DNA of 64,000 bases, from positions 1 to 64,000 of the forward strand of contig NZ_JBBHDV010000004.1 of NCBI RefSeq assembly GCF_037478135.1, given 5' to 3'. The position numbers and the translations under genes are program-made. Source of the DNA: Denitratimonas sp037478135. GTDB lineage: Bacteria; Pseudomonadota; Gammaproteobacteria; Xanthomonadales; Xanthomonadaceae. The notes beneath the pieces are model-generated. The model made no database searches, was not told the DNA's origin, and saw only the letters and a program-made list of their open reading frames with translations. Positions 48,527 through 58,234 of the stretch are shown here, piece after piece (position 1 is the stretch's first letter; every line of letters starts with the position of its first letter).

Positions 48527-49675
48527 ATGAAATCCCATTCCGTTGCGCTTTTCCGCCGTTCCCGCCTGTTGCTTGCGGCGGCGGCCATGCTTGCCCTGCT
48601 GCTGGTCGGCTGTGGCCCCAAAGGGCCGGAGCCCGGTGGTGAAGCAGGCAAGGACGCTGCATCCGAGCGCCCTGCGGTCAATGTTGAAGTCGCCGCCGCC
48701 GCGCTGCGACCGATCACCGCCAGCTACAACGCCACCGCCGCGTTGGAAGCACCGGGCGAGGCACAGGTCGTAGCCAAGACCTCGGGCGTGCTGCTGCGCC
48801 TGCTGGTGGAGGAGGGCGACATGGTCAAGGCCGGCCAAGTGCTGGCGAAGATCGATCCGGAGCGCCCGCGCCTGGAAGTGCAGCGCGCCGAAGCGCTGCT
48901 GCGCAAGCTGGAAGCCGAGCTGGCCCGTTCCAGCGAACTGTTCGAGCGCAAGCTGATCGCCGCCGATCTGCACGACAAGCTGCGCTACGACGTGGAAACC
49001 CAGCGTGCGGTCTACCGCATGGCGCAGCTGGAGCTGTCCTATACCGACATCGTGGCGCCGATTTCCGGCGTCGTGGCGCAGCGCATGGCCAAGGTCGGGA
49101 ATCTGATCCAGTTGAACTCGCCGGTGTTCCGCATCGTCGACACCACGACGCTGGAGGCCATCCTCAACGTGCCCGAGCGCGAGATCGCCACGATGCGCGC
49201 TGGCGCACCGGTCTCGATGACGGCCGATGCGCTGCCGGGGCGCGTGTTCGAAGGCCGCATCGCGCGCGTCAGCCCGGTGGTGGACGCCGGCAGTGGCACT
49301 TTCCGCGTGGTCTGCGCCTTCGATCCGGATCCGCTGCTGCGTCCGGGCATGTTCGGACGCATCGCGGTGGTGTTCGACCAGCGCGCCGATGTGCTGACGG
49401 TGCCACGCGTGGCGTTGCTGGAAGACCAGGGCGAGCCTGCGGTGTTCCTGGTGCGCGAAGGCAAGGCGCTGCGCACCCCCGTGCAGCTGGGTTACCTGTC
49501 CGGCGAACTGGCGGAAATCCGCAGCGGACTGCAGGCCGGTGACGCCGTGGTCACCACCGGCAAGGTGACGCTGCGCGATGGCGCCAACGTGCAGGTGCTG
49601 AACAGCCTGCCGGCCGGCGCCGGGGTCGCGGCGGATGCCGCCGCCGACACCACGACCGACCCGACTTCTCACTGA
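48527..49675 (+). CDS. RND efflux periplasmic adaptor lipoprotein
   Basis: A 382-aa membrane-fusion protein linking an RND pump to an outer-membrane channel. Lipobox Cys in LLLVGCGPK. Order of domains: lipoyl half VVAKTSGVLLRLLVEEGDMV, short coiled coil (about 115-165, RAEALLRKLEAELARS), lipoyl second half YTDIVAPISGVVAQRMA, beta-barrel (VSMTADALPGRVFEGRIARV) and membrane-proximal domain. It overlaps the first pump gene by one base (TGATG). No outer-membrane factor gene is adjacent. Confidence 0.92.
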   Translation: MKSHSVALFRRSRLLLAAAAMLALLLVGCGPKGPEPGGEAGKDAASERPAVNVEVAAAALRPITASYNATAALEAPGEAQVVAKTSGVLLRLLVEEGDMVKAGQVLAKIDPERPRLEVQRAEALLRKLEAELARSSELFERKLIAADLHDKLRYDVETQRAVYRMAQLELSYTDIVAPISGVVAQRMAKVGNLIQLNSPVFRIVDTTTLEAILNVPEREIATMRAGAPVSMTADALPGRVFEGRIARVSPVVDAGSGTFRVVCAFDPDPLLRPGMFGRIAVVFDQRADVLTVPRVALLEDQGEPAVFLVREGKALRTPVQLGYLSGELAEIRSGLQAGDAVVTTGKVTLRDGANVQVLNSLPAGAGVAADAAADTTTDPTSH

Positions 49676-52600
49676 TGGACGCCGCATCCGTGAACGCTCC
49701 GCGTGGCCCGAACCACAGCGGAGGCATCGCCGAATTTTCCGTCCGGCGCCGCGTCACCGTGGCGATGGCGACATTGACCGTGGTGCTGTTCGGCCTGATT
49801 TCGCTGGGTGATCTGAAGGTCAACCTGCTGCCGGATCTGTCCTATCCCACGCTGACGGTGCGCACCGAATACACCGGCGCGGCACCGCTGGAAATCGAAA
49901 CCCTTGTTTCCGAGCCGGTGGAAGAAGCGGTCGGTGTGGTCAAGGGTCTGCGCAAACTCAAATCGATTTCCCGCACCGGCCAGAGCGACGTGGTGCTGGA
50001 ATTCGCCTGGGGCACCGACATGGACCAGGCCAGCCTGGAGGTGCGCGACAAACTGGAAACGCTGAATCTGCCGCTGGAAGTCAAAGCGCCGGTGCTGCTG
50101 CGTTTCAATCCGTCCACTGAACCGATATTGCGGCTGGTGTTGACCGGCCAGGCGCGTGAGGGCGTGCAGGCGCAGGCCGAGCTGATGCGGCTGCGGCGTT
50201 ACGCCGACGATGAGCTGAAGAAGCGCCTGGAGCCGGTCGCCGGCGTCGCCGCGATCAAGGTCGGCGGCGGTCTGGAGGATGAAATCCAGGTGCTGATCGA
50301 CCAGGAGCGGCTGGCGCAGCTGCGGCTGCCGCTGGAAACCGTCATCAACCGTCTGGCGCAGGAAAACGTCAACATCTCCGCCGGCCGGCTGGAAGAGGGC
50401 AGCCAGCGCTATCTGGTGCGCACCATCAACCAGTTCGAGAACATCGAACAGATCCGCGATCTGCTGATCACCGGTGGTGGCGTTGGAGGTGACAACGCCG
50501 CCGCGCAGGAAGCAGCATTGGCGGCATCGCGCATCGCCGCACTTTCGGCCGAAGCGGCTGCCGCTGCGGCGGCTGCCAATGCCGCAGCGCAGGGTGATTC
50601 CAGCGCCCCCGGCGGTGGCCTGCCGATCCGCCTGCGCGATATCGCCACGGTGGAGCAGGGCTACAAGGAGCGCGAGGCGATCATCCGCCTGGGCGACACC
50701 GAGGCGGTGGAACTGGCGATCTACAAGGAAGGCGATGCGAACACCGTCAGTGTCGCCGACGCGGTGCACGCGGCACTGGAAAACGTGCGCCGCAGCCTGC
50801 CGCCGGAGACCGAACTGACGGTGATCGAGGACCAGGCCATCTTCATCCGCCAGGCGTTGCGCGAGGTGCGGATGGATGCACTGATCGGCGGCACGCTGGC
50901 GATTCTGCTGATCTTCTTCTTCCTGCGTGATGGCTGGAGCACGTTCGTGATCTCGCTGTCGCTGCCGGTGTCGATCATCGCGACCTTCTTCTTCATGGAT
51001 CGCCTCGGGCTGTCGCTGAACGTGATGTCGCTCGGCGGTCTGGCGCTGGCGACCGGGCTGGTGGTGGATGATTCGATCGTGGTGCTGGAGTCGATCGCCA
51101 AGGCGCGTGAACGCGGGCTCGGCATCCTGCGCGCCGCAGTCGAAGGCACGCGCGAGGTCAGCATGGCGGTGATCGCTTCGACCCTGACCAACGTCGCGGT
51201 ATTCCTGCCACTGGTGTTTGTCGAAGGCGTGGCCGGGCAGTTGTTCCGCGATCAGGCGCTGACGGTGTCGATAGCGATCCTGATGTCGCTGGGGGTGTCG
51301 CTGACACTGATTCCGATGCTGTCCTCGCTCAAGGCGCGTGCGCCTATGCAGTTCCCGGACGAGGCGCCGGCGCCGGAATGGCGGCCGCGCAGCGCGCCGC
51401 TGCGGGCAATGGCGGCGATCTCGCGCGGCATCAAGGCGGTGTTCGGTGCGGTCTTCTTCGCCATCGCCTGGGTGGTATCGCGCATCGCGCGCGCGCTGAC
51501 TTGGCTGGTCGGCGGCGTTCTTTCGCGCATCGGCGCGGTGGTGATGAAGCCCTACGACCTGGCCGCTGCGGCCTATGCGAAGCGGCTGCCGGGCGTGTTG
51601 CGCCGCCCCGGTCTGGTGCTGGGCGTGGCGGTACTGGCTTTCGTTTTCACGATGGCGCTGGTGCCACGGCTGGGTCTGGATCTGATTCCGCAGCTGGCGC
51701 AGGACCGGTTCGAATTGACCGTGAAGTTGCCGCCCGGCACCCAGCTGCGCGATACCGATGCGCTGGTGCGCGCAATCGCCGCGCAGCATGAAGGACAGGA
51801 CGGCATCCGCGCGCTGTACGGCGTCAGCGGTGCCGGTACGCGGCTGGACGCCAGCCCGACCGAATCCGGCGACAACATCGGCAAGCTCGGCGTGATCATG
51901 GCGCTGGATTCCCCGCGCGGTACCGAGGAACGCCTGACCGACAGCCTGCGCCAGACGCTGGCGTCCTATCCCGGTGCCGAAGCCAAGTTCGGCCGGCCGG
52001 AAATCTTCAGCTTCGCGCCGCCGCTGGAAATCGAACTGCGCGGCTACGAGCTGGACGAACTGCAGCACGCCGGCAGCACCTTGATGACGCTGATGCAGCG
52101 CTCGGACCGCTTTGTCGATGTGAAATCCACGGTCGCCGACGGCTATCCGGAAATCCAGATCCGTTTCGACCAGGAACGCGCGGCCGCGCTGGGCCTGACC
52201 ACACGCCAGATCGCCGATGCGGTGGCACGCAAGGTGCGCGGCGAAGTCGCCACGCGCTACAGCTTCCGCGACCGCAAGATCGATGTGCTGGTGCGGGCGC
52301 AGGAATCGGACCGCGATTCGGTGCAGGCCATCCGTCGCCTGATCGTGAATCCGGAAAGCCCGCGCCCGGTGACGCTGGAGTCGGTCGCCGACGTCGTCGC
52401 CACGCTGGGCCCGAGTGAAATCCACCACGCCGACCAGGTACGCGTGGCGGTGATCTCGGCCAATCTGGCCTATGGCGATCTGGGCAGCGCGGTGGAGGAA
52501 GTCCGCCAGATCGTGGCCGAACATCCGCTGCGCGGCGACATCGGCCTGAATATCGGCGGCCAGGGCGAGGAATTGCGCGATTCGATGCTTTCACTGCTGT

Positions 52601-53157
52601 TCGCGTTCGCGTTGGCGGTGTTCCTCGTTTACTTGGTGATGGCGTCGCAGTTCGAATCCCTGCTGCATCCGTTCGTGATCCTGTTCACCATCCCGCTGGC
52701 GCTGGTCGGCGCGGTGCTGGCGCTGGTGTTGTCCGGCTACAGCCTCTCGGTGGTGGTGTTCATCGGCCTGATCCTGCTGGTCGGGATCGTGGTGAAGAAC
52801 GCGATCCTGATGATCGACAAGATCAACCAGCTGCGCGAGGCCGGCGTGGCGAAATACCAGGCCATCGCCGACGGTGCGGTGTCGCGCCTGCGGCCGGTGG
52901 CGATGACCACGATCACCGCGCTGTTCGCGTTCCTGCCGCTGGCGCTGTCCACCGGCGAAGGGTCGGAAGTGCGCGCGCCGATGGCGATCACCGTGATCGG
53001 CGGGCTGGCGGTGTCCACGCTGCTGACGCTGTTCGTGATCCCGGTGGTGTACGCGCTGCTGGACCGGCGCCCGGATTCGCATTACGTGGAGCGGGTCAAG
53101 CCGATCATCGAAGACATTGCCGATGGCGATGGCAATGACGTGGGGCTGCCGGCGTGA
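49675..53157 (+). CDS. RND multidrug efflux permease 1 (enlarged)
   Basis: A 1160-aa proton-driven pump of the HAE-1/AcrB class; the family norm is about 1040. Proton-relay Asp pair is in TGLVVDDSIVVLESI. Two extra parts explain the length: an Ala-rich segment (about 266-316) in the porter domain, between IRDLLITGG and PIRLRDIATV, and a second insert (about 555-641) after SLTLIPMLSSLKA with an added hydrophobic stretch (AVFGAVFFAIAWVVSRIARA). It ends where the next pump begins, by a GTGA overlap. Substrates are unknown. Confidence 0.92.
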   Translation: MDAASVNAPRGPNHSGGIAEFSVRRRVTVAMATLTVVLFGLISLGDLKVNLLPDLSYPTLTVRTEYTGAAPLEIETLVSEPVEEAVGVVKGLRKLKSISRTGQSDVVLEFAWGTDMDQASLEVRDKLETLNLPLEVKAPVLLRFNPSTEPILRLVLTGQAREGVQAQAELMRLRRYADDELKKRLEPVAGVAAIKVGGGLEDEIQVLIDQERLAQLRLPLETVINRLAQENVNISAGRLEEGSQRYLVRTINQFENIEQIRDLLITGGGVGGDNAAAQEAALAASRIAALSAEAAAAAAAANAAAQGDSSAPGGGLPIRLRDIATVEQGYKEREAIIRLGDTEAVELAIYKEGDANTVSVADAVHAALENVRRSLPPETELTVIEDQAIFIRQALREVRMDALIGGTLAILLIFFFLRDGWSTFVISLSLPVSIIATFFFMDRLGLSLNVMSLGGLALATGLVVDDSIVVLESIAKARERGLGILRAAVEGTREVSMAVIASTLTNVAVFLPLVFVEGVAGQLFRDQALTVSIAILMSLGVSLTLIPMLSSLKARAPMQFPDEAPAPEWRPRSAPLRAMAAISRGIKAVFGAVFFAIAWVVSRIARALTWLVGGVLSRIGAVVMKPYDLAAAAYAKRLPGVLRRPGLVLGVAVLAFVFTMALVPRLGLDLIPQLAQDRFELTVKLPPGTQLRDTDALVRAIAAQHEGQDGIRALYGVSGAGTRLDASPTESGDNIGKLGVIMALDSPRGTEERLTDSLRQTLASYPGAEAKFGRPEIFSFAPPLEIELRGYELDELQHAGSTLMTLMQRSDRFVDVKSTVADGYPEIQIRFDQERAAALGLTTRQIADAVARKVRGEVATRYSFRDRKIDVLVRAQESDRDSVQAIRRLIVNPESPRPVTLESVADVVATLGPSEIHHADQVRVAVISANLAYGDLGSAVEEVRQIVAEHPLRGDIGLNIGGQGEELRDSMLSLLFAFALAVFLVYLVMASQFESLLHPFVILFTIPLALVGAVLALVLSGYSLSVVVFIGLILLVGIVVKNAILMIDKINQLREAGVAKYQAIADGAVSRLRPVAMTTITALFAFLPLALSTGEGSEVRAPMAITVIGGLAVSTLLTLFVIPVVYALLDRRPDSHYVERVKPIIEDIADGDGNDVGLPA

Positions 53158-56100
53158 ACATCGTCCAGACCAGCCTGCGGCGGCCGGTGACGGTCGTGAT
53201 GTTCTTCGTTTCGCTGCTGGTGATCGGCACGATCGCCAGCCTGCGTCTGCCGCTGGAGCAGTTCCCGGAGATCAACGCGCCTTTTCTGGCTGTGGCACTG
53301 CCTTACGCAGGTTCCACGCCGCAGGAAGTGGAACGCAACCTGGTGCGGCCGGTGGAGGAAACCCTGGCCACGCTGCCGGGCATCAAGCGCATGCGCTCGC
53401 AGGCGCGCGCCGATGGCGGCTCGATCTTTCTGGAGTTCTCCGACTGGGATCGAGATATCGAGATCGCGGCCTCCGAGGCGCGTGACCGGATCGACGCGAT
53501 CCGTGACGAGTTGCCCGACGACTTCCAGCGCTATTACGTGCAGAAGTTCTCGACTACCGACGACCCGGTGCTGCGCATGCGCCTGGCATCGGAATCGCGC
53601 GATCTGACCGCCTCCTACGATGTCATCGAGCGGGCCATCAAGCGGCGGCTTGAACGCCTGCCCGGGGTGGCGCGGGTGGAGATTTCCGGCGCGCCGCCGA
53701 ACGAGGTCGAAATTGCGCTGGATCCGGACCGGTTGACCGCGCACGGTCTTGGTCTGAACGAGCTGGCGCAGCGCCTGCAGGCGATCAATTTCTCGGTTTC
53801 CGCCGGCACCATCGACGAGGGCACGCGCCGGTTGCGGGTGCAGCCGGTGGGCGAACTGCGTGACCTTTCCGAACTGCGCGAACTGGTGCTCAATTCACGC
53901 GGCCTGCGCCTGTCCGATGTCGCCGACATCCAGCTCAAGCCGGCGCGCATGGACTACCGCCGCCAGCTCGAAGGCCGGCCTGCGGTCGGCATCGATGTCT
54001 ACAAGGAGCGCAGCGCCAACCTGGTCGAAGTCTCGCGCCTGGCCAAGGCCGAGGTCGATGAAATCGCGCGCGAACCGGAGCTGTCCGGCATCCGTTTCAC
54101 CCTGATCGACGACCAGGGGAAAAACGTCACCGAATCGCTGCTGGAACTGACCGAGGCCGGCATCATCGGCCTGCTGTTGGCGGTGGCGGTGCTGTATTTC
54201 TTCCTGCGTCACTGGCCGTCCACGCTGATGGTGTCGCTGGCGATTCCGGTGTGCTTCGTGATGACGCTGGGCTTCATGCACTTCTTCGGTGTCACCTTGA
54301 ACGTGCTGTCGATGATGGGCCTGCTGCTGGCCGTCGGCATGCTGGTGGACAACGCCGTGGTGGTGGTGGAAAGCATCTACCAGGAGCGTGAAAAGCATCC
54401 CGGCGCGCCGCGCTACGCCGCCATCATCGGCACCCGCCATGTGGCGATCGCGCTGTCGGCCGGCACGCTGTGCCATTGCATCGTGTTCGTGCCGAATCTG
54501 TTTGGTGAAACCAACCAGATCAGCATCTTCATGGTGCAGATCGCGGTCACCATCACGGTCTCGCTGCTGGCTTCCTGGCTGGTGGCGATCAGCCTGATCC
54601 CGATGCTGGCCGCGCGCATGAAGACACCGCCGGCGGCGATGGACGAGGACGGTTTCATCGGCCGCCTGCGTCATCGTTATGCGCGTCTGGTGGCCTGGAG
54701 TCTGCGCCATCGCGGCTGGAGCGTGCTGGCGATCATGCTGATCGTGCTGGTGAGCCTGGTGCCGATGACGATCATGAAGGTGGACATGTTCTCCAGCGGC
54801 CAGGGCCGCACGCTCAACCTGTTCTATCAGTGGAACGGCGCCTACACGCTGGATCAGATGCAGGAGGAGGTCGACAAGGTCGAGGCCTGGGTCAATCCGC
54901 GCCGAGAAGCATTGCAGGTGGAACAGGTGTATTCGTGGTTCAGCGAGCAGGGCTGGGGCGGCACCCGGCTGACGCTGCGTTCGGAAGGGCGCGGCCTGCG
55001 CGATGCGCGTGAGGTGATGGAGGAAATCCGTGAAGGATTGCCGAAATCGGCGCGCGCTAACTTTGGTTTTCAGGGTGCGCAGGGCAGCGGCGAGCAGGAA
55101 GTGGTGACGGTGGCGCTGGTCGGGGATTCGGCGCAACTGCTGAAGGAACTGGGCGATGCGATCGTGCCGGTGCTGGCGCAGCAGGAAGCGCTGCGCGATG
55201 TGCGCGTGGATACCGGCGATGCCAACAGCGAGTTGGCGATCGAAGTCGACCGCGAACGCGCCGCGCGTTACGGATTCTCGGCGCAGGAAGTGGCCAGCTA
55301 TGTCGGCATCGCCTTGCGTGGCACGCCGCTGCGCGAGTTCCGCCACGGCGGCAGCGAGGTGCCGGTGCAGCTGCGTTTTGCGGACGCGCAGGACACCAGT
55401 ATCTCGGATCTGAGCAGTTTCATGCTGCGCACTTCCGCCGGTGAGCCGATCCCGCTGATGTCACTGATCCGGGTCGAACTGCGGCCTTCGGCCACGCAGG
55501 TCACGCGCGTGGACCGCCAGACGATGCTGGAGATCAAGGCCGATCTGGCGCCGGACAGCACCGTGCCGGAAGCGCGCGATGCGATGCGCCAGGTGATGGA
55601 GCAGGTCAACTTGCCGGCCGGCTACCGCTACAGCTTCGAGGGCGCCTTCCGCCAGAACGACGAGGCCGGCGCGCAGATGCTGTTCAACACCTTGATCGCG
55701 CTGGTGATGATCTATGTGGTGATGGCGGCGGTGTTCGAATCGCTGCTGTTCCCGGCGGCGATCCTGTCGGGCATCGGCTTTTCGATTCTGGGCGTGTTCT
55801 GGCTGTTCGCGCTGACCGGCACCACGTTCACGATCATGGCCTCGATCGGCATCCTGGTGCTGATGGGCGTGGTGGTGAACAACGGCATCGTGATGGTCGA
55901 ACACATCAACACGCTGCGGCGTGGCGGCATGCTGCGCAACGAGGCGCTGGTGCAGGGCTGCCGCGACCGCCTGCGGCCGGTGCTGATGACGATGGGCTGC
56001 GCGATCCTGGGCATGGTGCCGATCAGCCTTTCCACCACGCAGATCGCCGGTGGCGGTCCGCCGTACTACCCGATGGCACGCGCCATCGCCGGCGGCCTGG

Positions 56101-56246
56101 CGTTCTCCACCGTGGTCACGCTGCTGTTCCTGCCCACCATCTACGCCATCCTGGACGACCTGCAACTGGCCACGCGGCGGGTGCTCAGCCGCGCGCGGAA
56201 GGCGGGGCCGACAAAGGAGATTGAGGGAGAGGTGGTGGTGCGATGA
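53154..56246 (+). CDS. RND multidrug efflux permease 2
   Basis: A 1030-aa RND pump of normal length, start GTG at 53154. The helix 4 motif is VGMLVDNAVVVVESIYQ: one relay Asp is Asn, a form found in part of the family. Other motifs: LLPLEQFPEINAPFLAVALPYAGSTP-like opening (residues 24-50) and FLPTIYAILDDL at the end. With the adaptor and permease 1 it may form a mixed pump, as MdtB and MdtC do in E. coli; that is inference from gene order. Confidence 0.92.
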   Translation: MNIVQTSLRRPVTVVMFFVSLLVIGTIASLRLPLEQFPEINAPFLAVALPYAGSTPQEVERNLVRPVEETLATLPGIKRMRSQARADGGSIFLEFSDWDRDIEIAASEARDRIDAIRDELPDDFQRYYVQKFSTTDDPVLRMRLASESRDLTASYDVIERAIKRRLERLPGVARVEISGAPPNEVEIALDPDRLTAHGLGLNELAQRLQAINFSVSAGTIDEGTRRLRVQPVGELRDLSELRELVLNSRGLRLSDVADIQLKPARMDYRRQLEGRPAVGIDVYKERSANLVEVSRLAKAEVDEIAREPELSGIRFTLIDDQGKNVTESLLELTEAGIIGLLLAVAVLYFFLRHWPSTLMVSLAIPVCFVMTLGFMHFFGVTLNVLSMMGLLLAVGMLVDNAVVVVESIYQEREKHPGAPRYAAIIGTRHVAIALSAGTLCHCIVFVPNLFGETNQISIFMVQIAVTITVSLLASWLVAISLIPMLAARMKTPPAAMDEDGFIGRLRHRYARLVAWSLRHRGWSVLAIMLIVLVSLVPMTIMKVDMFSSGQGRTLNLFYQWNGAYTLDQMQEEVDKVEAWVNPRREALQVEQVYSWFSEQGWGGTRLTLRSEGRGLRDAREVMEEIREGLPKSARANFGFQGAQGSGEQEVVTVALVGDSAQLLKELGDAIVPVLAQQEALRDVRVDTGDANSELAIEVDRERAARYGFSAQEVASYVGIALRGTPLREFRHGGSEVPVQLRFADAQDTSISDLSSFMLRTSAGEPIPLMSLIRVELRPSATQVTRVDRQTMLEIKADLAPDSTVPEARDAMRQVMEQVNLPAGYRYSFEGAFRQNDEAGAQMLFNTLIALVMIYVVMAAVFESLLFPAAILSGIGFSILGVFWLFALTGTTFTIMASIGILVLMGVVVNNGIVMVEHINTLRRGGMLRNEALVQGCRDRLRPVLMTMGCAILGMVPISLSTTQIAGGGPPYYPMARAIAGGLAFSTVVTLLFLPTIYAILDDLQLATRRVLSRARKAGPTKEIEGEVVVR

Positions 56247-56298
56247 GGCTGGCTGTTGCAGGGCGGCGTCAGGTTGGTTAGTGCCGGCGCGTGGCCGC

Positions 56299-56796
56299 TC
56301 AGCGCACGAACCTGCGCAGGTCTTTTAGCAGCAAGAACAGGTGCAACGGATCGGTGTGGGACGGGATGAAGTCAAAGCGCTGGTAGAACGCCCGCGCGCC
56401 CGCATCCTTGGCGTGCACCATCAGCGCACGGATTCCGACGATGTCCGCAGCCTGCACCGTTCGGCGCAATGCGTCCTTGAGCAGGCCGGCCCCCAATCCT
56501 TTGCCTTGCCAGTTCTGATGCACGGCCAACCGCGCCAGCAGCATCAGCGGTACTGGATGGCGTGCCAATCCCTTGGTCAATCGCTCGGGGGCGCCGTCGA
56601 ATACCGCCTCGGCGACGGTCAGGGTGTAATAGCCGACCACCTGTTCACCCGCCAACGCGACATAGGTGGTTCCGGTATCGGATTGCTGATTGGCCAGCGC
56701 GTGGCGCAGCAGATACCTGTCCAACGACGCGTGGCCGCATTGAAAGTCGGAAAGGCCATGGGTGCGTTGCAGCTTTTCGATACGCAACGTGCTCAC
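56299..56796 (-). CDS. GNAT family acetyltransferase toxin (TacT-like)
   Basis: A 165-aa acetyltransferase that, as a TacT-type toxin, would acetylate aminoacyl-tRNA and stop translation. The acetyl-CoA site is LARLAVHQNWQGKGLGAGLL, and the catalytic Tyr is in GARAFYQRFDFIP. The opening STLRIEKLQRTHGLSDFQCG with a CG pair is typical of this class. Start is GTG at 56796, overlapping the antitoxin stop (GTGA). The gene looks complete. Confidence 0.9.
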   Translation of the reverse strand: MSTLRIEKLQRTHGLSDFQCGHASLDRYLLRHALANQQSDTGTTYVALAGEQVVGYYTLTVAEAVFDGAPERLTKGLARHPVPLMLLARLAVHQNWQGKGLGAGLLKDALRRTVQAADIVGIRALMVHAKDAGARAFYQRFDFIPSHTDPLHLFLLLKDLRRFVR

Positions 56797-57083
56797 TGCC
56801 GGTTGTCGTCCTCCAAAACACCGGGTTGAGCGAACAGTTCGCGGATACGGGGAAGATCGCGTGGAGCAGCATCCAGTGCCGCCTGGAAGGCTTCCCATTT
56901 TTCCGCATCCAGCCCGAAGTGGCGGCGCGATGCCAGCGTTTCCTCGGCCCGGCTCAGGGCGCTGTCCAGCACGAACTCGCTGACCGAGCGACGCGATGCC
57001 GCCGCTGCCGCCTGCAGTGCCTGTTTCGCAGCGGCGGTCAGGCGCAGATCAAGTTTTTCGGTGCGGGTAGTGGTGCTGGACAT
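56793..57083 (-). CDS. DUF1778 ribbon-helix-helix antitoxin (TacA-like)
   Basis: A 96-aa antitoxin. The DNA-binding part is EKLDLRLTAAAKQALQAAAA followed by RRSVSEFVLDSAL; the C-terminal tail (about 55-96) wraps the toxin in known pairs. GGAGGAG precedes the ATG. It comes first in the pair, as usual, and a palindrome overlaps its promoter. Confidence 0.9.
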   Translation of the reverse strand: MSSTTTRTEKLDLRLTAAAKQALQAAAAASRRSVSEFVLDSALSRAEETLASRRHFGLDAEKWEAFQAALDAAPRDLPRIRELFAQPGVLEDDNRQ

Positions 57084-57107
57084 GGCAGGCTCCTCCGGAT
57101 TCGATCC

Positions 57108-57147
57108 AGACTAGCAGTTGTGTCGGACAATGTCATGACAGGCATTG
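57108..57147 (-). promoter_or_regulatory. Promoter and operator candidate for the GNAT toxin-antitoxin pair
   Basis: On the minus strand ATGACA (57136-57131) and TAGTCT (57113-57108) are 17 nt apart. The -35 lies within the perfect palindrome TGTCATGACA (57131-57140), and outer arms CAATG/CATTG at 57128-57147 extend it. Autorepression by the antitoxin is the likely use. Confidence 0.5.
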
Positions 57148-57190
57148 TGTTGCGATACACCATCTGCATGTATGGGTCCGCTGCCGACAC

Positions 57191-58045
57191 TCAGTCCTCA
57201 ATCTGCGAAGCGGCAAACTCGGCGTCGAGTTTTTCCATCGCATCACGCGGTTTGAGCTTGGCGGCCTTTTCGTATTCGCCGGCGGCCTGGTCTTCCTTTT
57301 TACTGCCGTACAGCAGCATCAGGCCGTTGCCGTATTCGATATGGGCGATGGGTGAGTCGGGCGTCAGTTCGATCGCGCGCTTGAGCAGGGATTCACCGGT
57401 GGCAGCCTTGGCGCCGTAGGTGAGGCCAGCGATCAGTCCGCCGACCTTGGAAACCACTTCGGCGTGATAGAGGCCGAGCGCGGTGTGGGCTTCGGCATGA
57501 TCCGGTGCCAGTTCCAGTGCGCGCTCCAGCGACACCTTGACCTTGCCCGCCAACCCTTGCGTGAGCGCCTTGGCAATCGAGATGCTCTGGCTGTAGCGGC
57601 CCAGCGCGAAGGCATGGCGGAAATACGAATTGGCTTCGTCGGGCAGCGCCTTGATCGCGGCTTCGGCCAGTTCCACCAGTTCGGCGAAACGCTTTTCGCG
57701 CGCCTTGTCATCGTCCAGCAGATGCACGGCGTGGATGCCGGCGGCCTTGATCGCGACCGAGGCGCCGAGTGGCCCGAGCGCGCTGCCGGTTTCGAAGGCA
57801 TCCTGGAAATCGCCCCGATGAAATGCGCGCCAGGCATCGGCCAGGGTGTCGGCGAGTTGTGCAGCCTGGGCCGGCTTGCCGAGTTTCGGGTTGGCTTTCA
57901 GCAGAGCCGCGACGCGGGCTTCGTCCGGGAACGGTTCCTGATCGCCGGCATGCAGCTTCTTCCATGCCTTGGCGAGCTTGGCGCCGGCCAGATCAAAACT
58001 CGTATTCGGATGCGGGAATGATGCCCAGCGTTTCTTGCTGCCCAT
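57191..58045 (-). CDS. TPR-containing protein of unknown function
   Basis: A 284-aa cytoplasmic protein without signal peptide. Repeated helical pairs resemble TPRs: SYFRHAFALGRYSQSISIAKAL, ALELAPDHAEAHTALGLYHAE and AIELTPDSPIAHIEYGNGLM. The N-terminus is basic (MGSKKRW). Start 58045 is preferred over 58120 because the upstream residues look non-coding. No close function is recognised, and neighbours give no clue. Confidence 0.75.
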   Translation of the reverse strand: MGSKKRWASFPHPNTSFDLAGAKLAKAWKKLHAGDQEPFPDEARVAALLKANPKLGKPAQAAQLADTLADAWRAFHRGDFQDAFETGSALGPLGASVAIKAAGIHAVHLLDDDKAREKRFAELVELAEAAIKALPDEANSYFRHAFALGRYSQSISIAKALTQGLAGKVKVSLERALELAPDHAEAHTALGLYHAEVVSKVGGLIAGLTYGAKAATGESLLKRAIELTPDSPIAHIEYGNGLMLLYGSKKEDQAAGEYEKAAKLKPRDAMEKLDAEFAASQIED

Positions 58046-58234
58046 GCGATGGCCCTGCCGGTGAAAGGAGTCCGGCGAGCATTGCAACCCGCTGCGGGCT
58101 TGGCAAGCCGCGCTGCGCAAATGCGGCCCGAACTGCGGCCCCGACTAGTGTGTTTGCTCCAGCACCACGTCCTAGCATCGTGTTTGAAGAAACCCTTTCC
58201 GGCCGCTGGCCGTCACTTGCAGGAGATGAAGATC

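Noticed and set aside
49669..52524. Minus-strand frame of 951 codons opposite RND permease 1
   Set aside because: Shadow of the pump gene; composition extreme, no motif.
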